64,000 nt of DNA from QKTW01 sp052161885 (GCA_052161885.1 CP197396.1:4588001-4652000), one strand, 5' to 3'. Counted from the first letter of the stretch, positions 45,174 to 54,329 are shown. Notes: generated from the letters alone by a model not told the origin. Made by a program: numbers and translations.

Positions 45174-47492
45174 TTATTTTATTATTGAAATCCTTCGGAT
45201 GATCTTGCTGCCGGAGGACTCTACAATACATATGTACATTCCGGAGGACGCAACAGGTTTCAGCGATAAAGCTATCCGGCCTTGTCCGGCTTCTGAACTG
45301 GCAGAGAGTATTTTCTGTCCCGTTGCAGTATATAAGCTCACCGTTACAGGTTCGCTACCCGAAAGGAGGCCATTCCAGTCGATATTCAGCATTTCTGAAG
45401 CGGGGTTGGGATATACATTGCAGGAAAAATGCTGCAGTTGGATATTATTTACTGCTACATGAGATGCCGGGCAGGTTGTACCGGTAGGATCGCATACATA
45501 GTTCACTATCTGGGTGCGGTTAAATGTCTGGTATGATTTTCCCCAGCAGTTGTCCTGTAAGCATACGCGTACAGAGTCTGTTGGCAGAGAGTCCTCTACC
45601 TGGAGATTCTTATAATAGGAAATTATTGTGCCATAATTGGAATACGCAAGAAAATCAAGGTCTCCGTCGTTATCGATGTCTACAATGTCCGGCACATCTG
45701 CCGGAGATACATAAGCATTGATCCATCCGCTGCCCTGCCAGAAATAAAATAATTTTTTGTAGAAATCAAACTGAAGCTGATTCTGGGCATTATAGCGGCC
45801 GCGGTACAGAGAAAATATACCGCCACCATTGGTTTCGAGATCGGGTATGTCATCCCTGTTGTAATCGACCATTTTAAGGAAGCCACTCACAGCAGGAAAA
45901 TTTGATACATATGAAGGAGCGTATCTGTAATCGGGGTTTCCGGCCGCGCCAAAATTCTTAAATGTTTTAACCTGTGGCGGGTAGCTGCTTTCAAAGATGA
46001 TCAGGTCGTTTTTCCCGTCATGATCCAGGTCGGCCAGGGCTGGTTGCGGATTATTGATACCACCGCACCAGGCAAGCACTTTCTCACGGTTAGACGCATA
46101 TACGTGTATGCTTGAGTCTTCTGTATAGTATGGGACTGCTGAAGACGATGCTGCCGCTTTATATAGCAGCAGCCCGCCAAGTCTGTTGCCCAGTATCATT
46201 TCATAGCGGCCATCTCCATCAATATCTGCAATTGCAGGGGCTGTGAAACCAGCAGGAATGTGTATCTGTGCATAGCCTGAGTCAATAAGATTAAATGTGC
46301 CGCTGCCGTTCTGGAAGCCATCATAGCGGTAGAGGATACCGCTGGTACTGCCCAGTAACAGGTAGTCATTTTGTGAGGCATCCATTTTTCCGATAAAGGG
46401 CACACTGTTACCGGCAAGTGATGTTGCGGGATCTGCTTTGATATTGCCCATACTGCTGCTCGCAAGCGTAAGCTGTACCGTTCCGGTAGTTCCACCGGTG
46501 TTCCGGTAATAAAAGATGCGGCCATTAAAGCAGCCTACAATCATATCCGGATATGAATCTTTATCTATATCGTAAATGAAGGGTGCCGCATAGCTCTGCA
46601 CATTAATCGTGTCGTTGTTTGGCGTTGTCCACATTTTAAGCTGGGTCAATCCCCATACCGGCTGCACAGACTGGGAGGCTGCGCTGTTGTGATAAAAACT
46701 TACAGTGCCATCTGCATGGCCCACAACGAGATCATCTTTGCCGTCTTTGTCCAGATCTCCCACAGCCAGCCGCGCTCCCCTGAACCCTTGCGCCTGCATG
46801 TTCAGGAAATTGGTAGTCTGTAATGTAAAGGACGGATTGCCAGCCGTGCTGGTATTCAGATAATATGATATGCTGCTGACCAATGTTCCATTGCTCTGGA
46901 AATAACCCTCCGAACCGATAAACAGATCGGGTTTTCCATCTTTGTTATAATCGTAAAGCAATGGGGTAGAGCCGGTACCGGCGTCGATCATCTGGTTGGT
47001 CAGTAAGCTGTCGCCCTGCCATGTAAATACCGGCGCTGTTGTTGTGCCGGTATTCCGGTACCATGCCAGACATTTATAGTTTTCTGAAGAATTTTCGGCG
47101 TTCGGTGCTACCAGTATATCTTTTTTCCCGTCCTGATCATAATCCAGGTAAAAGGCGGCAGGCCACTGCGGCATATAAAACGAATGTCCTCCGCTTTGCC
47201 AGGTGGTGTCCTGTGAGATAACAGTATCAAGCGGGCGGTTATAATCTGCCTTGCCATTTATAAGCAACTGAAGGTCATTAAAGGAAATATTACCGTCGAG
47301 GTAATCATAGTCACCGTCACCATCTATATCCAGTACGCAAATCGTGTTGCCGGTGTGCAGGGTCACTTTGCTGCCTGTATTCCCGGTTTGACTCTTCGCC
47401 GTAGTGCCGCTCTTGTGCTGTACATTGCTGTTCTGTGCATGTAAAGCAGCAAATACGGGTAAAAGTAAAGCTGTAGTAAAGATTTTGCGCAT
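45174..47492 (-). CDS. FG-GAP/VCBS repeat secreted protein with T9SS type A sorting domain
   Basis: 772 residues. Signal peptide MRKIFTTALLLPVFAALHAQ. The body has about nine calcium-loop motifs of the FG-GAP kind (DIDGDGDYDYLDG, DYDQDGKKDILV, DYNKDGKPDLFI, DLDKDGKDDLVV, DLDHDGKNDLII and others), so it is predicted to be a beta-propeller or several such modules. The C-terminus, about 690-772, carries the sorting domain (FSCNVYPNPASEMLNIDW, LYTATGQKILSASS, SGMYICIVES, ending IRRISIIK). The likely function is adhesion or ligand binding. It is upstream of the acyltransferase gene on the same strand. Confidence 0.92.
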   Translation of the reverse strand: MRKIFTTALLLPVFAALHAQNSNVQHKSGTTAKSQTGNTGSKVTLHTGNTICVLDIDGDGDYDYLDGNISFNDLQLLINGKADYNRPLDTVISQDTTWQSGGHSFYMPQWPAAFYLDYDQDGKKDILVAPNAENSSENYKCLAWYRNTGTTTAPVFTWQGDSLLTNQMIDAGTGSTPLLYDYNKDGKPDLFIGSEGYFQSNGTLVSSISYYLNTSTAGNPSFTLQTTNFLNMQAQGFRGARLAVGDLDKDGKDDLVVGHADGTVSFYHNSAASQSVQPVWGLTQLKMWTTPNNDTINVQSYAAPFIYDIDKDSYPDMIVGCFNGRIFYYRNTGGTTGTVQLTLASSSMGNIKADPATSLAGNSVPFIGKMDASQNDYLLLGSTSGILYRYDGFQNGSGTFNLIDSGYAQIHIPAGFTAPAIADIDGDGRYEMILGNRLGGLLLYKAAASSSAVPYYTEDSSIHVYASNREKVLAWCGGINNPQPALADLDHDGKNDLIIFESSYPPQVKTFKNFGAAGNPDYRYAPSYVSNFPAVSGFLKMVDYNRDDIPDLETNGGGIFSLYRGRYNAQNQLQFDFYKKLFYFWQGSGWINAYVSPADVPDIVDIDNDGDLDFLAYSNYGTIISYYKNLQVEDSLPTDSVRVCLQDNCWGKSYQTFNRTQIVNYVCDPTGTTCPASHVAVNNIQLQHFSCNVYPNPASEMLNIDWNGLLSGSEPVTVSLYTATGQKILSASSEAGQGRIALSLKPVASSGMYICIVESSGSKIIRRISIIK

Positions 47493-47587
47493 GGGTCTGC
47501 CTGTTACGGGTAATTCAAAATGCTGCCCTGAAGATACAATTTCTTAAAGGCATATATACAGACACCGGTTTATTGCTCTGCCGTTGG

Positions 47588-48604
47588 TTACCCGTTCTTC
47601 AGAAGCGCTTTTTTGTCGAGCACGGCCTTGATCAGCAACGGGTTTATTTCTTTGATACAATGACAAGCTGAGGGTGCCTTTCTGCAGTCATTGCATTCTT
47701 TTTCGAGGACGAACACCTCTGTATGAGGGCCAAGAGGAGCCCAGCGTCCCGGGTGAATGGGCCGCATGGGAGGGTATATACCATATGCGTCTTTCCCCAG
47801 TGCTGCTGCAATATGAAGCGGGCCGGTGCTGTTGGCCAGCAGTCCGTCACATGTATTAATAAATGAAATAAACTGCGGCAGGCTCATTTTGCCGGTTATA
47901 TCGGTCACTTTGCCGGCAACTGCATCAAATAAAGGATCCAGCAACTCTCTTTCTTTGGCAGTGCCTGAAATAAATATCCGGAACTTATCTCCGTCAAGCA
48001 GCTCTGCAAGTCGCACGAAGTTTTCAAGCCCCCATTCCCGCGCGCTTCCCTGCGATTTGGGGTGAAGGATGAGGTTGTATTTATGGGAATCTATCAATGC
48101 TGCAAATTCAGGCTTTAAGGGTTCTACACGCTTTAAACCGGTGAAGGAACTGATTTCTGCCAGTGAGAATTCCTGCTGTATACCCACTGCGGTCAGCAAT
48201 TTGAGGTTCAGCTGGGCTTCATGCAGATCTGAGTTTTTACGGCTCAGACGCACCAGTTTATTACAGGTTGTCCAGTGGTAAAGACGGTTGGTGGTACCTA
48301 TACGTAAGGGTATGCCATAGCTGCGGGCTTTACGGGCTATATCTGCAACCGGGAAAACGTGGAGTATTGCCTCAGGGCTTTCTCCGGCTATTTTCACCGG
48401 GCCGGCATTAAAGTCTTCGAGGTCTATAAACTCATCTACGTAAATGCACGCTTCTATTACAGCCCGGGTATATGCTTTGCCCAGGAAGCCGATCTTAATG
48501 CCCGGAAAATGATCTTTTAAGACTTTTGCTACAGGAAGTGTAAGTATTACATCACCGATACTATCCGTACGGCTGATAATTATATTTCTGAGAGATTGCT
48601 TCAA
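47588..48604 (-). CDS. Glycosyltransferase family 9 (heptosyltransferase-like)
   Basis: 338 residues. GT-B fold. Adds sugars, classically heptose, to LPS core. Motifs: IIISRTDSIGDVILTLPVAK at the start (the (S/T)DxIGD...TLP signature), NLILHPKSQGSAREWGLENF near residue 175 (typical second half of GT9), and LANSTGPLHIAAALGKDAYG near residue 257 (nucleotide-sugar site). Cys-rich end (CNDCRKAPSACHCI) is a lineage feature of Bacteroidota GT9. Overlaps the next gene upstream by 44 bases. Confidence 0.92.
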   Translation of the reverse strand: MKQSLRNIIISRTDSIGDVILTLPVAKVLKDHFPGIKIGFLGKAYTRAVIEACIYVDEFIDLEDFNAGPVKIAGESPEAILHVFPVADIARKARSYGIPLRIGTTNRLYHWTTCNKLVRLSRKNSDLHEAQLNLKLLTAVGIQQEFSLAEISSFTGLKRVEPLKPEFAALIDSHKYNLILHPKSQGSAREWGLENFVRLAELLDGDKFRIFISGTAKERELLDPLFDAVAGKVTDITGKMSLPQFISFINTCDGLLANSTGPLHIAAALGKDAYGIYPPMRPIHPGRWAPLGPHTEVFVLEKECNDCRKAPSACHCIKEINPLLIKAVLDKKALLKNG

Positions 48605-49373
48605 CTTTCTGTTTTAGTTTTTGGCTGCGTGCATATTGCCTTATCTTGCTGTATTTGGCAAATGCAGCCCATGCCGAATATTTACAAACCATGTATCCGC
48701 TGTATCCGTCCAGGAAACCGAGTCGCAGGATATAATCTGTGAAAAAACGCCATTTAGGACCGAGCCATATTTTCAGAAGGCTGCAGTTCTTTCCTTTGGC
48801 CGCTGCTGCACGCGCGGCAATTTCCGTAAATTTTTCTATTTGACGGATATGATCTGAAAAAGAATAATAGCTGTAATGCAGCAGATCGCCTTTTAGTTCC
48901 CCTACGACAGCATTTTTATCATGGAGTTCCCAGGATTCGTGGATCTGGTCGCCCTCCCATTCTCCGGCATTTTTCCGGAACAATCTTACTTTTTTATCGG
49001 GATACCAGCTGCAGTGCTTTATCCATTTGCCGCAATAATTGGTGAGCCTGCTAAACCGGTAAGCATCATGTTGCGGCGCTTTTATTACCTGTAAAACAGA
49101 TTGTTCCAGTTCGGGGCTGAGCGCCTCATCTGCATCGAGCGATAAAACCCAATCGCAGCCAGCCTTTTGAGCCGCAAGATTTTTTTGCGTAACATATCCC
49201 TCAAATTTGTGAGTGTACACTTTTGCACCAAAACTCCGGGCTATATTCAGCGTGTCATCTTCTGAAAAGCTGTCCAATACAATAATCTCGTCAGCAACAT
49301 TTTTTACGGAATGCAGGCAACGGGGCAGATTCTGCTCTTCATTTTTGGTGATAATGACAACACTTATACTCAT
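48561..49373 (-). CDS. Glycosyltransferase family 2 (LPS core beta-glucosyltransferase-like)
   Basis: 270 residues. GT-A fold. N-terminal MSISVVIITKNEEQNLPRCL, VADEIIVLDSFSEDDTLNIA, VLSLDADEALSPEL (the DxD-type metal motif), and RFSRLTNYCGKWIKHCSWYP. This pattern fits WaaE/KdtX-type GT2 enzymes that add glucose to the LPS inner core. The start of the GT9 gene lies 44 bases inside the 3' end of this one, so they are translationally coupled and likely act in succession on the same glycan. Confidence 0.92.
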   Translation of the reverse strand: MSISVVIITKNEEQNLPRCLHSVKNVADEIIVLDSFSEDDTLNIARSFGAKVYTHKFEGYVTQKNLAAQKAGCDWVLSLDADEALSPELEQSVLQVIKAPQHDAYRFSRLTNYCGKWIKHCSWYPDKKVRLFRKNAGEWEGDQIHESWELHDKNAVVGELKGDLLHYSYYSFSDHIRQIEKFTEIAARAAAAKGKNCSLLKIWLGPKWRFFTDYILRLGFLDGYSGYMVCKYSAWAAFAKYSKIRQYARSQKLKQKVEAISQKYNYQPYG

Positions 49374-49696
49374 CCGCTATTATTTTCAGGTATACTATAG
49401 ACCGCAGAAAAAACTTTAGGTTTACCCTGTTTGTATACTAAAGCTAGCCATGTGCCATATTGTTTTTCGCACTGCTGCGATGAAACAGGGATATTTGTCG
49501 ACGTGATACCGCCGCCTAAAAACTATGCCTGTAAAGGGTTACATCTGGCTGATGGATAAATATTATTTTGAAACAACCGAAGCTCGTTTATAATTGCAGA
49601 TATACAGTTGGCAGTAAAAAGAATATAAAAGATAAAGCCGCACATTCCCCGTAACCACGAATGCTGCTATCTTTATTTGTCCAAGTATGCTACAAA
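49374..49696. other. Intergenic region without identified features
   Basis: Over 300 bases upstream of both the GT2 gene (divergent) and the hydrolase gene. It is AT-rich; a TTTGTATAC stretch at 49429 could be part of a minus- or plus-strand promoter. No ORF, tRNA or strong hairpin is visible. Confidence 0.4.
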
Positions 49697-50653
49697 ATGA
49701 AAATCCGGTACATTTTTTTTCTTGCAATAGTTACATTTTTACCTGCTTCAATGATCTTCGGACAGAGAAAGGTCGTTGAAGAAGAAAAAGTGCTGCATAC
49801 ATCCAAAGGAGATCTTTATGGTACGCTAACCACCGTCAGCAATAAAAAGGCCCCGGTAGTGCTTATCATTCCGGGTTCCGGACCAACAGACCGTAATGGC
49901 AACAACCAGTACCAGGAAAATAATTCATTAAAAATGCTGGCCGATTCGCTGCAGGCACATGGTATTGCATCGCTGCGGTATGATAAGCGTGGTATTGGCG
50001 CCAGCAAAAAAGCAATGCCGGGAGAAGACAGCCTGAGCTTTGATTACTATATAAATGATGCGGCAGACTGGCTGGCTTTCCTGAAAAAAGATAAACGTTT
50101 TTCACGTATCATCCTGCTTGGCCACAGTGAGGGATCGCTGGTGGGTATGATAGCCGCACAGAAGGTACGCACAGCGGCGTTCATTTCTGTAAACGGCGCC
50201 GGCATGCCTGCCGATAAATTACTTCGCCTGCAGCTGAAAGACAAAGTGCCCCCCGACATTTATGACGTCTGTAACAGATTCCTGGATACACTTGCAGCCG
50301 GCAAACCGGTGCATAACAGTGATAAAAAGCTCGATAATATTTTCAGGGCCAGTGTGCAGCCTTATCTTATTTCCTGGTTCCGTCATGATCCGGCAAAAGA
50401 AATAGCTGCGCTTAAAATGCCGGTCCTTGTCATACAGGGCACAACAGATATACAGGTTGATACTGCAAACGCCACGATGCTTGCTGCCGCTGGTTCCGAC
50501 ATCCGCAAAATATTTGTAGATCACATGAACCACATCATGAAGTATTCGGAAGCTGATGTGAAACAAAATGTAGAGACCTATTCTATGAAAGATCTGCCAC
50601 TGCATCCTGCATTTGTGAAAGAGATTGTATCATTTATTAAGTCTGTTAAATAA
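49697..50653 (+). CDS. Exported alpha/beta hydrolase
   Basis: 318 residues from the ATG at 49697, chosen because the signal peptide (MKIRYIFFLAIVTFLPASMIFGQ) starts there; an in-frame ATG at 49661 adds 12 residues. Hydrolase motifs: PVVLIIPGSGPTDRNGNN (oxyanion loop), IASLRYDKRGIGASKKAM, nucleophile Ser in ILLGHSEGSLVG, Asp in VLVIQGTTDIQV, and His in IFVDHMNHIM. The GSGPTDRNGN motif marks a group of exported esterase/peptidase-like hydrolases. The natural substrate is unknown. Single gene. A REP-like hairpin lies downstream. Confidence 0.9.
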   Translation: MKIRYIFFLAIVTFLPASMIFGQRKVVEEEKVLHTSKGDLYGTLTTVSNKKAPVVLIIPGSGPTDRNGNNQYQENNSLKMLADSLQAHGIASLRYDKRGIGASKKAMPGEDSLSFDYYINDAADWLAFLKKDKRFSRIILLGHSEGSLVGMIAAQKVRTAAFISVNGAGMPADKLLRLQLKDKVPPDIYDVCNRFLDTLAAGKPVHNSDKKLDNIFRASVQPYLISWFRHDPAKEIAALKMPVLVIQGTTDIQVDTANATMLAAAGSDIRKIFVDHMNHIMKYSEADVKQNVETYSMKDLPLHPAFVKEIVSFIKSVK

Positions 50654-50748
50654 AATTACCGCTGGTTAAAATTAAGGCTACGCAGGAATGGGGGGGTAAC
50701 CGCTATTTTCGGCTGTAATCCGTTGATTGAGCTTTTGCGGCGTCGGCA

Positions 50749-50777
50749 CCCCGCCTGAAAGACTCCGTCTGGCGGGC
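50749..50777. repeat. REP-like GC-rich palindrome, copy 3
   Basis: CCCCGCC (50749-50755) pairs with GGCGGGC (50771-50777) around a loop with GAAAGACTCCGTCT. The core CCCGCCAGACGGAGTCTTTC (read on the minus strand) matches the plus-strand copy at 34223 closely. Confidence 0.6.
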
Positions 50778-50913
50778 GTTAGCGGCCTGTGGTACTATCA
50801 GGCAATACTTTAGGTGCGAAATCAGGTATTGATGATTCTCGTCATGTCGGGTCATGTTCACCTCGTTTATCCGGTAATTAAAGTACCTTTGCGCCATTCA
50901 TTTTTACAATATC

Positions 50914-51324
50914 ATGTCCGATAAGAAACCGGCGCTTCTGCCCAGTATTCTGCAGATGAAGTGTCCTAATTGCCGCCGAGGTCATATGTTTACTCACAAA
51001 AGTATTTTTCCTTTGGGCAAGATGCTGGAAATGCCGGAACGCTGCCCGGTGTGCGGTCAGAAGATGGAGCTGGAAGTTGGGTTTTACTATGGTACCGGTT
51101 ATGTAAGTTATGCGCTTACAGTAGCCATCCTGGGTATGCTGTTCGTTGCATACTGGATCATTTTCGGTCTGTCATATCTGGATTATAGTATATTTTATGC
51201 GCTTGGCAGCTCTGTAGGCATTGTTTTGCTGCTGCAGCCCTGGCTGATGCGGATTTCAAGAGTGCTATACCTATATGGATTTGTAAAATACGGTAAAGGC
51301 TCTGCCATAAAGAGCGAAGAATAA
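50914..51324 (+). CDS. DUF983 family membrane protein
   Basis: 136 residues. A zinc ribbon (MKCPNCRRGHMF, RCPVCGQKMEL) precedes two transmembrane segments (about 62-85 and 92-113: ALTVAILGMLFVAYWIIFGL, FYALGSSVGIVLLLQPWL). This is the standard DUF983 layout, function unknown. The ATG start follows a TTTGCGCCATTC stretch that may be part of its promoter. A hairpin terminator follows. Confidence 0.9.
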   Translation: MSDKKPALLPSILQMKCPNCRRGHMFTHKSIFPLGKMLEMPERCPVCGQKMELEVGFYYGTGYVSYALTVAILGMLFVAYWIIFGLSYLDYSIFYALGSSVGIVLLLQPWLMRISRVLYLYGFVKYGKGSAIKSEE

Positions 51325-51327
51325 TGC

Positions 51328-51352
51328 GGGGCGGAATATTCCGTCCTTTTCA
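51328..51352 (+). terminator. Terminator after the DUF983 gene
   Basis: GGGGCGGAAT and ATTCCGTCCTTTT form a short self-complementary hairpin, followed by T-rich sequence. Confidence 0.65.
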
Positions 51353-51435
51353 TTTATAAGGTAAACTCCTTAGCTTCGTGCCCCGTTTTATTGCTTCCCG
51401 AGGACAGAAACGGCCATAAAAAGATAAATGCACTC

Positions 51436-52917
51436 ATGCAGAAAATACTAGTTGCCAATCGTGGCGAAATAGCCCTTCGCGTTATGCGTACAGCCCGCGA
51501 AATGGGTATTAAGACTGTTGCCGTTTTTTCTGAGGCCGATCGTAACATGCCTTTTGTCCGCTATGCAGATGAGGCCTATTGTATAGGCCCCGCATTGTCT
51601 GCACAATCGTACCTGCGTGCCGACAAGCTGATAGAAGTGGCGAAAAAATCCGGTGCAGATGCAATACATCCCGGTTATGGCTTTCTCAGTGAAAATGCAG
51701 GCTTCTCCAAAGCGGTTACTGACGCCGGTCTTATTTTCATAGGTCCTTCTGCTCATTCCATTGAGATAATGGGCAGCAAAATATCGGCCAAGCAGGCAGC
51801 CAAAAAATTTAATGTGCCGATGGTGCCGGGTACGGAAGATCCTATTGTGAGTGTGGCAGAAGCAAAAGAAATTGCCGCCCGCGTAGGTTACCCGATTCTT
51901 ATCAAAGCATCTGCCGGTGGTGGTGGCAAAGGTATGCGTGTGGTAAATGAGGAAGCAGAACTTGAAGAACAGATGCGCATGGCTAAAAGCGAAGCCCTGA
52001 GTGCATTTGGCAATGACGATGTGTTTATAGAAAAGTATGTTGGTGCACCACGCCATATAGAAATACAGCTGATGGGCGATCAGCATGGCAACTACGTTTA
52101 TCTTTTTGAACGGGAATGCTCCATACAACGCCGCCATCAGAAACTGATAGAAGAAGCGCCATCCAGCTGTCTTACGCCGGACATAAGGAAAGAAATGGGC
52201 GAATGCGCTGTAGCCGTGGCACGTGCCTGCAACTATTACGGCGCCGGTACGGTAGAATTCCTGGTAGATGAAAATCTGAATTTTTATTTCCTGGAAATGA
52301 ACACCCGCCTGCAGGTAGAACATTGCGTTACAGAAATGATCACAGGTGTAGACCTGGTGAAAGAGCAGATCAACGTAGCCCGCGGACATAAGCTCTCGTT
52401 CACCCAGGAAGAACTGAAAATAAACGGCCACGCGATAGAATTGCGTGTTTGTGCGGAAGATCCGCTGAATAACTTCCTGCCTGATACCGGTAAACTGGAA
52501 ATGTACCAACCGCCGAAAGGACCGGGTGTACGTGTAGATGATGGTTACGAGCAGGGTATGGATATTCCTATCTTTTACGATCCTATGATTGCAAAACTGG
52601 TAGCACATGCCGGCACCCGTGATGAAGCCATTGACCGCCTGTGCCGCGCTATTGATGAGTATTATGTGCGTGGTATACAGACTACACTCAGCTTTGGTAA
52701 ATGGGCTGTGCAGACAGAACCATTCCGCAGCGGAAACTTTGATACCAAATTCATTGACAAGTATTACAAACCGGAATATCTGAAAGAAGAAGACGAAGCC
52801 GCGGCTGCAGTAGCTGCATTACTCGGCGGCTATATCTGGGAGCAGGAGAAAAAACAGAAAACTGCGGTAAATAACGGACATACGTCTGCTTCTAACTGGT
52901 CATTGCGCCGGAAGTAA
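51436..52917 (+). CDS. accC: Biotin carboxylase subunit (acetyl-CoA carboxylase type)
   Basis: 493 residues from the ATG at 51436, where MQKILVANRGEIALRVMR starts; the upstream part to 51391 is not conserved. It carboxylates biotin on the carrier protein using ATP and bicarbonate. Motifs: the ATP-grasp Gly loop in LIKASAGGGGKGMRVV, EKYVGAPRHIEIQLMGD, ERECSIQRRHQKLIEEAPS, and EMNTRLQVEHCVTEMITG. A C-terminal extension of about 40 residues (Ala-rich, YIWEQEKKQK) is longer than E. coli AccC, so a propionyl/acyl-CoA carboxylase subunit is also possible. No accB or carboxyltransferase gene is adjacent. Confidence 0.93.
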   Translation: MQKILVANRGEIALRVMRTAREMGIKTVAVFSEADRNMPFVRYADEAYCIGPALSAQSYLRADKLIEVAKKSGADAIHPGYGFLSENAGFSKAVTDAGLIFIGPSAHSIEIMGSKISAKQAAKKFNVPMVPGTEDPIVSVAEAKEIAARVGYPILIKASAGGGGKGMRVVNEEAELEEQMRMAKSEALSAFGNDDVFIEKYVGAPRHIEIQLMGDQHGNYVYLFERECSIQRRHQKLIEEAPSSCLTPDIRKEMGECAVAVARACNYYGAGTVEFLVDENLNFYFLEMNTRLQVEHCVTEMITGVDLVKEQINVARGHKLSFTQEELKINGHAIELRVCAEDPLNNFLPDTGKLEMYQPPKGPGVRVDDGYEQGMDIPIFYDPMIAKLVAHAGTRDEAIDRLCRAIDEYYVRGIQTTLSFGKWAVQTEPFRSGNFDTKFIDKYYKPEYLKEEDEAAAAVAALLGGYIWEQEKKQKTAVNNGHTSASNWSLRRK

Positions 52918-52937
52918 GAAGTTTATAAGTAATTGAC

Positions 52938-52968
52938 AAAAAGCGCCTTGAATAGGCGCTTTCTTTAT
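52938..52968 (+). terminator. Terminator after accC
   Basis: AAAGCGCC (52940-52947) pairs with GGCGCTTT (52955-52962) around TTGAATA, followed by CTTTATTT. Separates accC from the low-complexity protein cluster. Confidence 0.8.
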
Positions 52969-53026
52969 TTATGGCTGGTGGTAAGGTTATTGTACTTATT
53001 CTGTTATCTGACCAATTTTGATAGTT

Positions 53027-53404
53027 ATGAAAAAGAATATTTTGATAGTCCCGATAGTTCTTGCATCAGTTTTAACATTAACTGCTCCTCATAAAGTTAC
53101 TGCCCAGCATGTGCGTGCTACCGTAGTAGTGCCGGGTCCACCATTGCCGCCCGCTCCGCCGGTCCCTGTAGTGGTAGCTCCTCCTGTGCCGACTGTAGTG
53201 GTACATGAAGGTTATGGCTATGACAGGCCTCATTACCGCTATTACCATCGCCGGCCACGATATTACTACTACCACCATCCAAGGGCATATTATGGTCATT
53301 ACTACAGGCCGCATTACGGATATCGTCATGATAACGGATATCATAGAGGCTGGGACAGGCATGACCACGGTCATGGACACGGCAGAGGCCGGGGCAGGTG
53401 GTAA
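53027..53404 (+). CDS. Small exported Tyr/His/Pro/Arg-rich protein, cluster member 1
   Basis: 125 residues from the ATG at 53027 (an alternative ATG at 53018 adds three). Signal peptide MKKNILIVPIVLASVLTLTA...VTAQ. The mature chain has a Pro/Val stretch (PGPPLPPAPPVPVVVAPP) and then a tail dominated by Tyr, His and Arg (YRYYHRRPRYYYYHHPRAYY), with a final Gly/His/Arg part ending GHGHGRGRGRW. There is no Cys. No family recognised; composition is compatible with metal or polyanion binding, or self-assembly. It is the first of four closely spaced genes (next gap 29 bases). The C-terminal RGRGRW recurs in cluster member 5. Confidence 0.75.
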   Translation: MKKNILIVPIVLASVLTLTAPHKVTAQHVRATVVVPGPPLPPAPPVPVVVAPPVPTVVVHEGYGYDRPHYRYYHRRPRYYYYHHPRAYYGHYYRPHYGYRHDNGYHRGWDRHDHGHGHGRGRGRW

Positions 53405-53433
53405 ACCTGATTTAATCATTAAAGCTTAAAATC

Positions 53434-53691
53434 ATGCAGTTAAAAAAGATCATCACATTTTTATTGATCATCGGTTTTTCCTTACCAGCAGTAGAAGCTG
53501 TAGCGCAGTATCGCCGTGGGCACGGACATTACAGGCATTGGCACAGGCCGGTACACAGGTATCATCCCAGGCCGCGTCGTGCACCGATGCCGCCACACCC
53601 GCCATTACCACCGCATCCGCGCCCACACAGGCCACCGACACCACCACATCCGCCTCTACCGCCACATCCCCCTTTACCACCGCGGCCCTGA
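53434..53691 (+). CDS. Small exported His/Pro-rich protein, cluster member 2
   Basis: 85 residues. Signal peptide MQLKKIITFLLIIGFSLPAV with probable cleavage at VAQ, nearly the same as that of member 3, so the two are paralogues by their leaders. The mature chain has a basic His/Arg part (YRRGHGHYRHWHRPVHRYHP) and then a repeating Pro/His array (PPHPPLPPHP units), which suggests an extended polyproline-like rod. No Cys. The function is unknown. It is in the same direction as its neighbours, 29 bases after member 1 and 46 before member 3. Confidence 0.72.
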   Translation: MQLKKIITFLLIIGFSLPAVEAVAQYRRGHGHYRHWHRPVHRYHPRPRRAPMPPHPPLPPHPRPHRPPTPPHPPLPPHPPLPPRP

Positions 53692-53737
53692 TGAGAATTA
53701 GCTGAACTTTATTTTTTTAACCACAGAATTTTAAACT

Positions 53738-53932
53738 ATGCGACTGAAAAAAATCATCATGTTATTGCTGGCAGCCTGTTTTATGTTGCAAGGTGTAACG
53801 GCTACGGCGCAACACAGGTATCACCGGCACCACCGGTATCATCACTGGCATCACAGGCCGGTGCATCATCACTTCCATCATCGTCACCATATGCATCATG
53901 TACATCACGTGCATCATATGCATCGTCGCTGA
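53738..53932 (+). CDS. Small exported extremely His-rich protein, cluster member 3
   Basis: 64 residues. Signal peptide MRLKKIIMLLLAACFMLQGV then TATAQ. The mature chain of 40 residues contains 22 His (55 percent), the rest mainly Arg, Tyr, Met and Val in HHxHH patterns (HHWHHRPVHHHFHHRHHMHH). This exceeds the His content of most known metal-binding secreted peptides. Nickel, zinc or copper binding in the periplasm or outside the cell is a reasonable inference, but no named family matches. The HRPVH segment is shared with member 2. Confidence 0.75.
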   Translation: MRLKKIIMLLLAACFMLQGVTATAQHRYHRHHRYHHWHHRPVHHHFHHRHHMHHVHHVHHMHRR

Positions 53933-53997
53933 TGAGGGAATAAAATGGTTAAACCCGGCAATTAAATGACTGTCTTATTGTAATAAAAAATGATGTT

Positions 53998-54270
53998 ATG
54001 AAGCGTTGGAAAAATCTGATCACAGCCGTAAGTGTCTTACTGATAAGTTTCGTTACATGGAATGAAGCGGCAGCACATCCGCGCGGATGCCACAGGCCGC
54101 ATTATTATCACTATTACTACTCTTATCACAGGCCATGCAGAAGAGTGTATGTTGCGCCGAGGCCTGTAGTTGTAGTGCACCCCGCGTATGGGTACCGTCC
54201 GAGAGGATACTACTACAATCATCGCCCATATGTAGCATATCACAGAGGTTATCGCAGGCACCGCTGGTAA
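53998..54270 (+). CDS. Small exported Tyr/His/Arg-rich protein, cluster member 4
   Basis: 90 residues. N-terminal signal peptide MKRWKNLITAVSVLLISFVTW then NEAAAH. The mature chain has two Cys (RGCHRPHY, RPCRRVYVAP), a VAPRPVVVVHPAYGYRPRG stretch similar in style to member 1, and ends HRGYRRHRW. The RxRW ending is shared with members 1 and 5. It is followed by an intrinsic terminator (54291), which ends the four-gene unit. Function unknown. Confidence 0.73.
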   Translation: MKRWKNLITAVSVLLISFVTWNEAAAHPRGCHRPHYYHYYYSYHRPCRRVYVAPRPVVVVHPAYGYRPRGYYYNHRPYVAYHRGYRRHRW

Positions 54271-54290
54271 AAACTGGATTTATAATTATT

Positions 54291-54329
54291 AAAACCGGGA
54301 CAGAACAGGTTCCGGTTTTTTATTTTTTA
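54291..54329 (+). terminator. Terminator after cluster members 1-4
   Basis: AAAACCGG (54291-54298) pairs with CCGGTTTT (54312-54319), followed by a T/A-rich run. Confidence 0.75.

Noticed and set aside
50703..50897. Minus-strand 64-residue ORF in the gap before the DUF983 gene
   Set aside because: It spans a REP-like hairpin and the probable promoter of the next gene; composition looks random.
51448..52608. 386-residue minus-strand ORF opposite accC
   Set aside because: Antisense shadow of a strongly conserved gene; sequence rich in Tyr, Phe, His and Cys as expected of a reverse frame.
53205..53429. Alternative-frame ORFs in the low-complexity cluster (for example a Thr/Ile/Met-rich frame)
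   Set aside because: They mirror the repetitive DNA of the real genes and have no signal peptide; the in-frame exported proteins explain the sequence.
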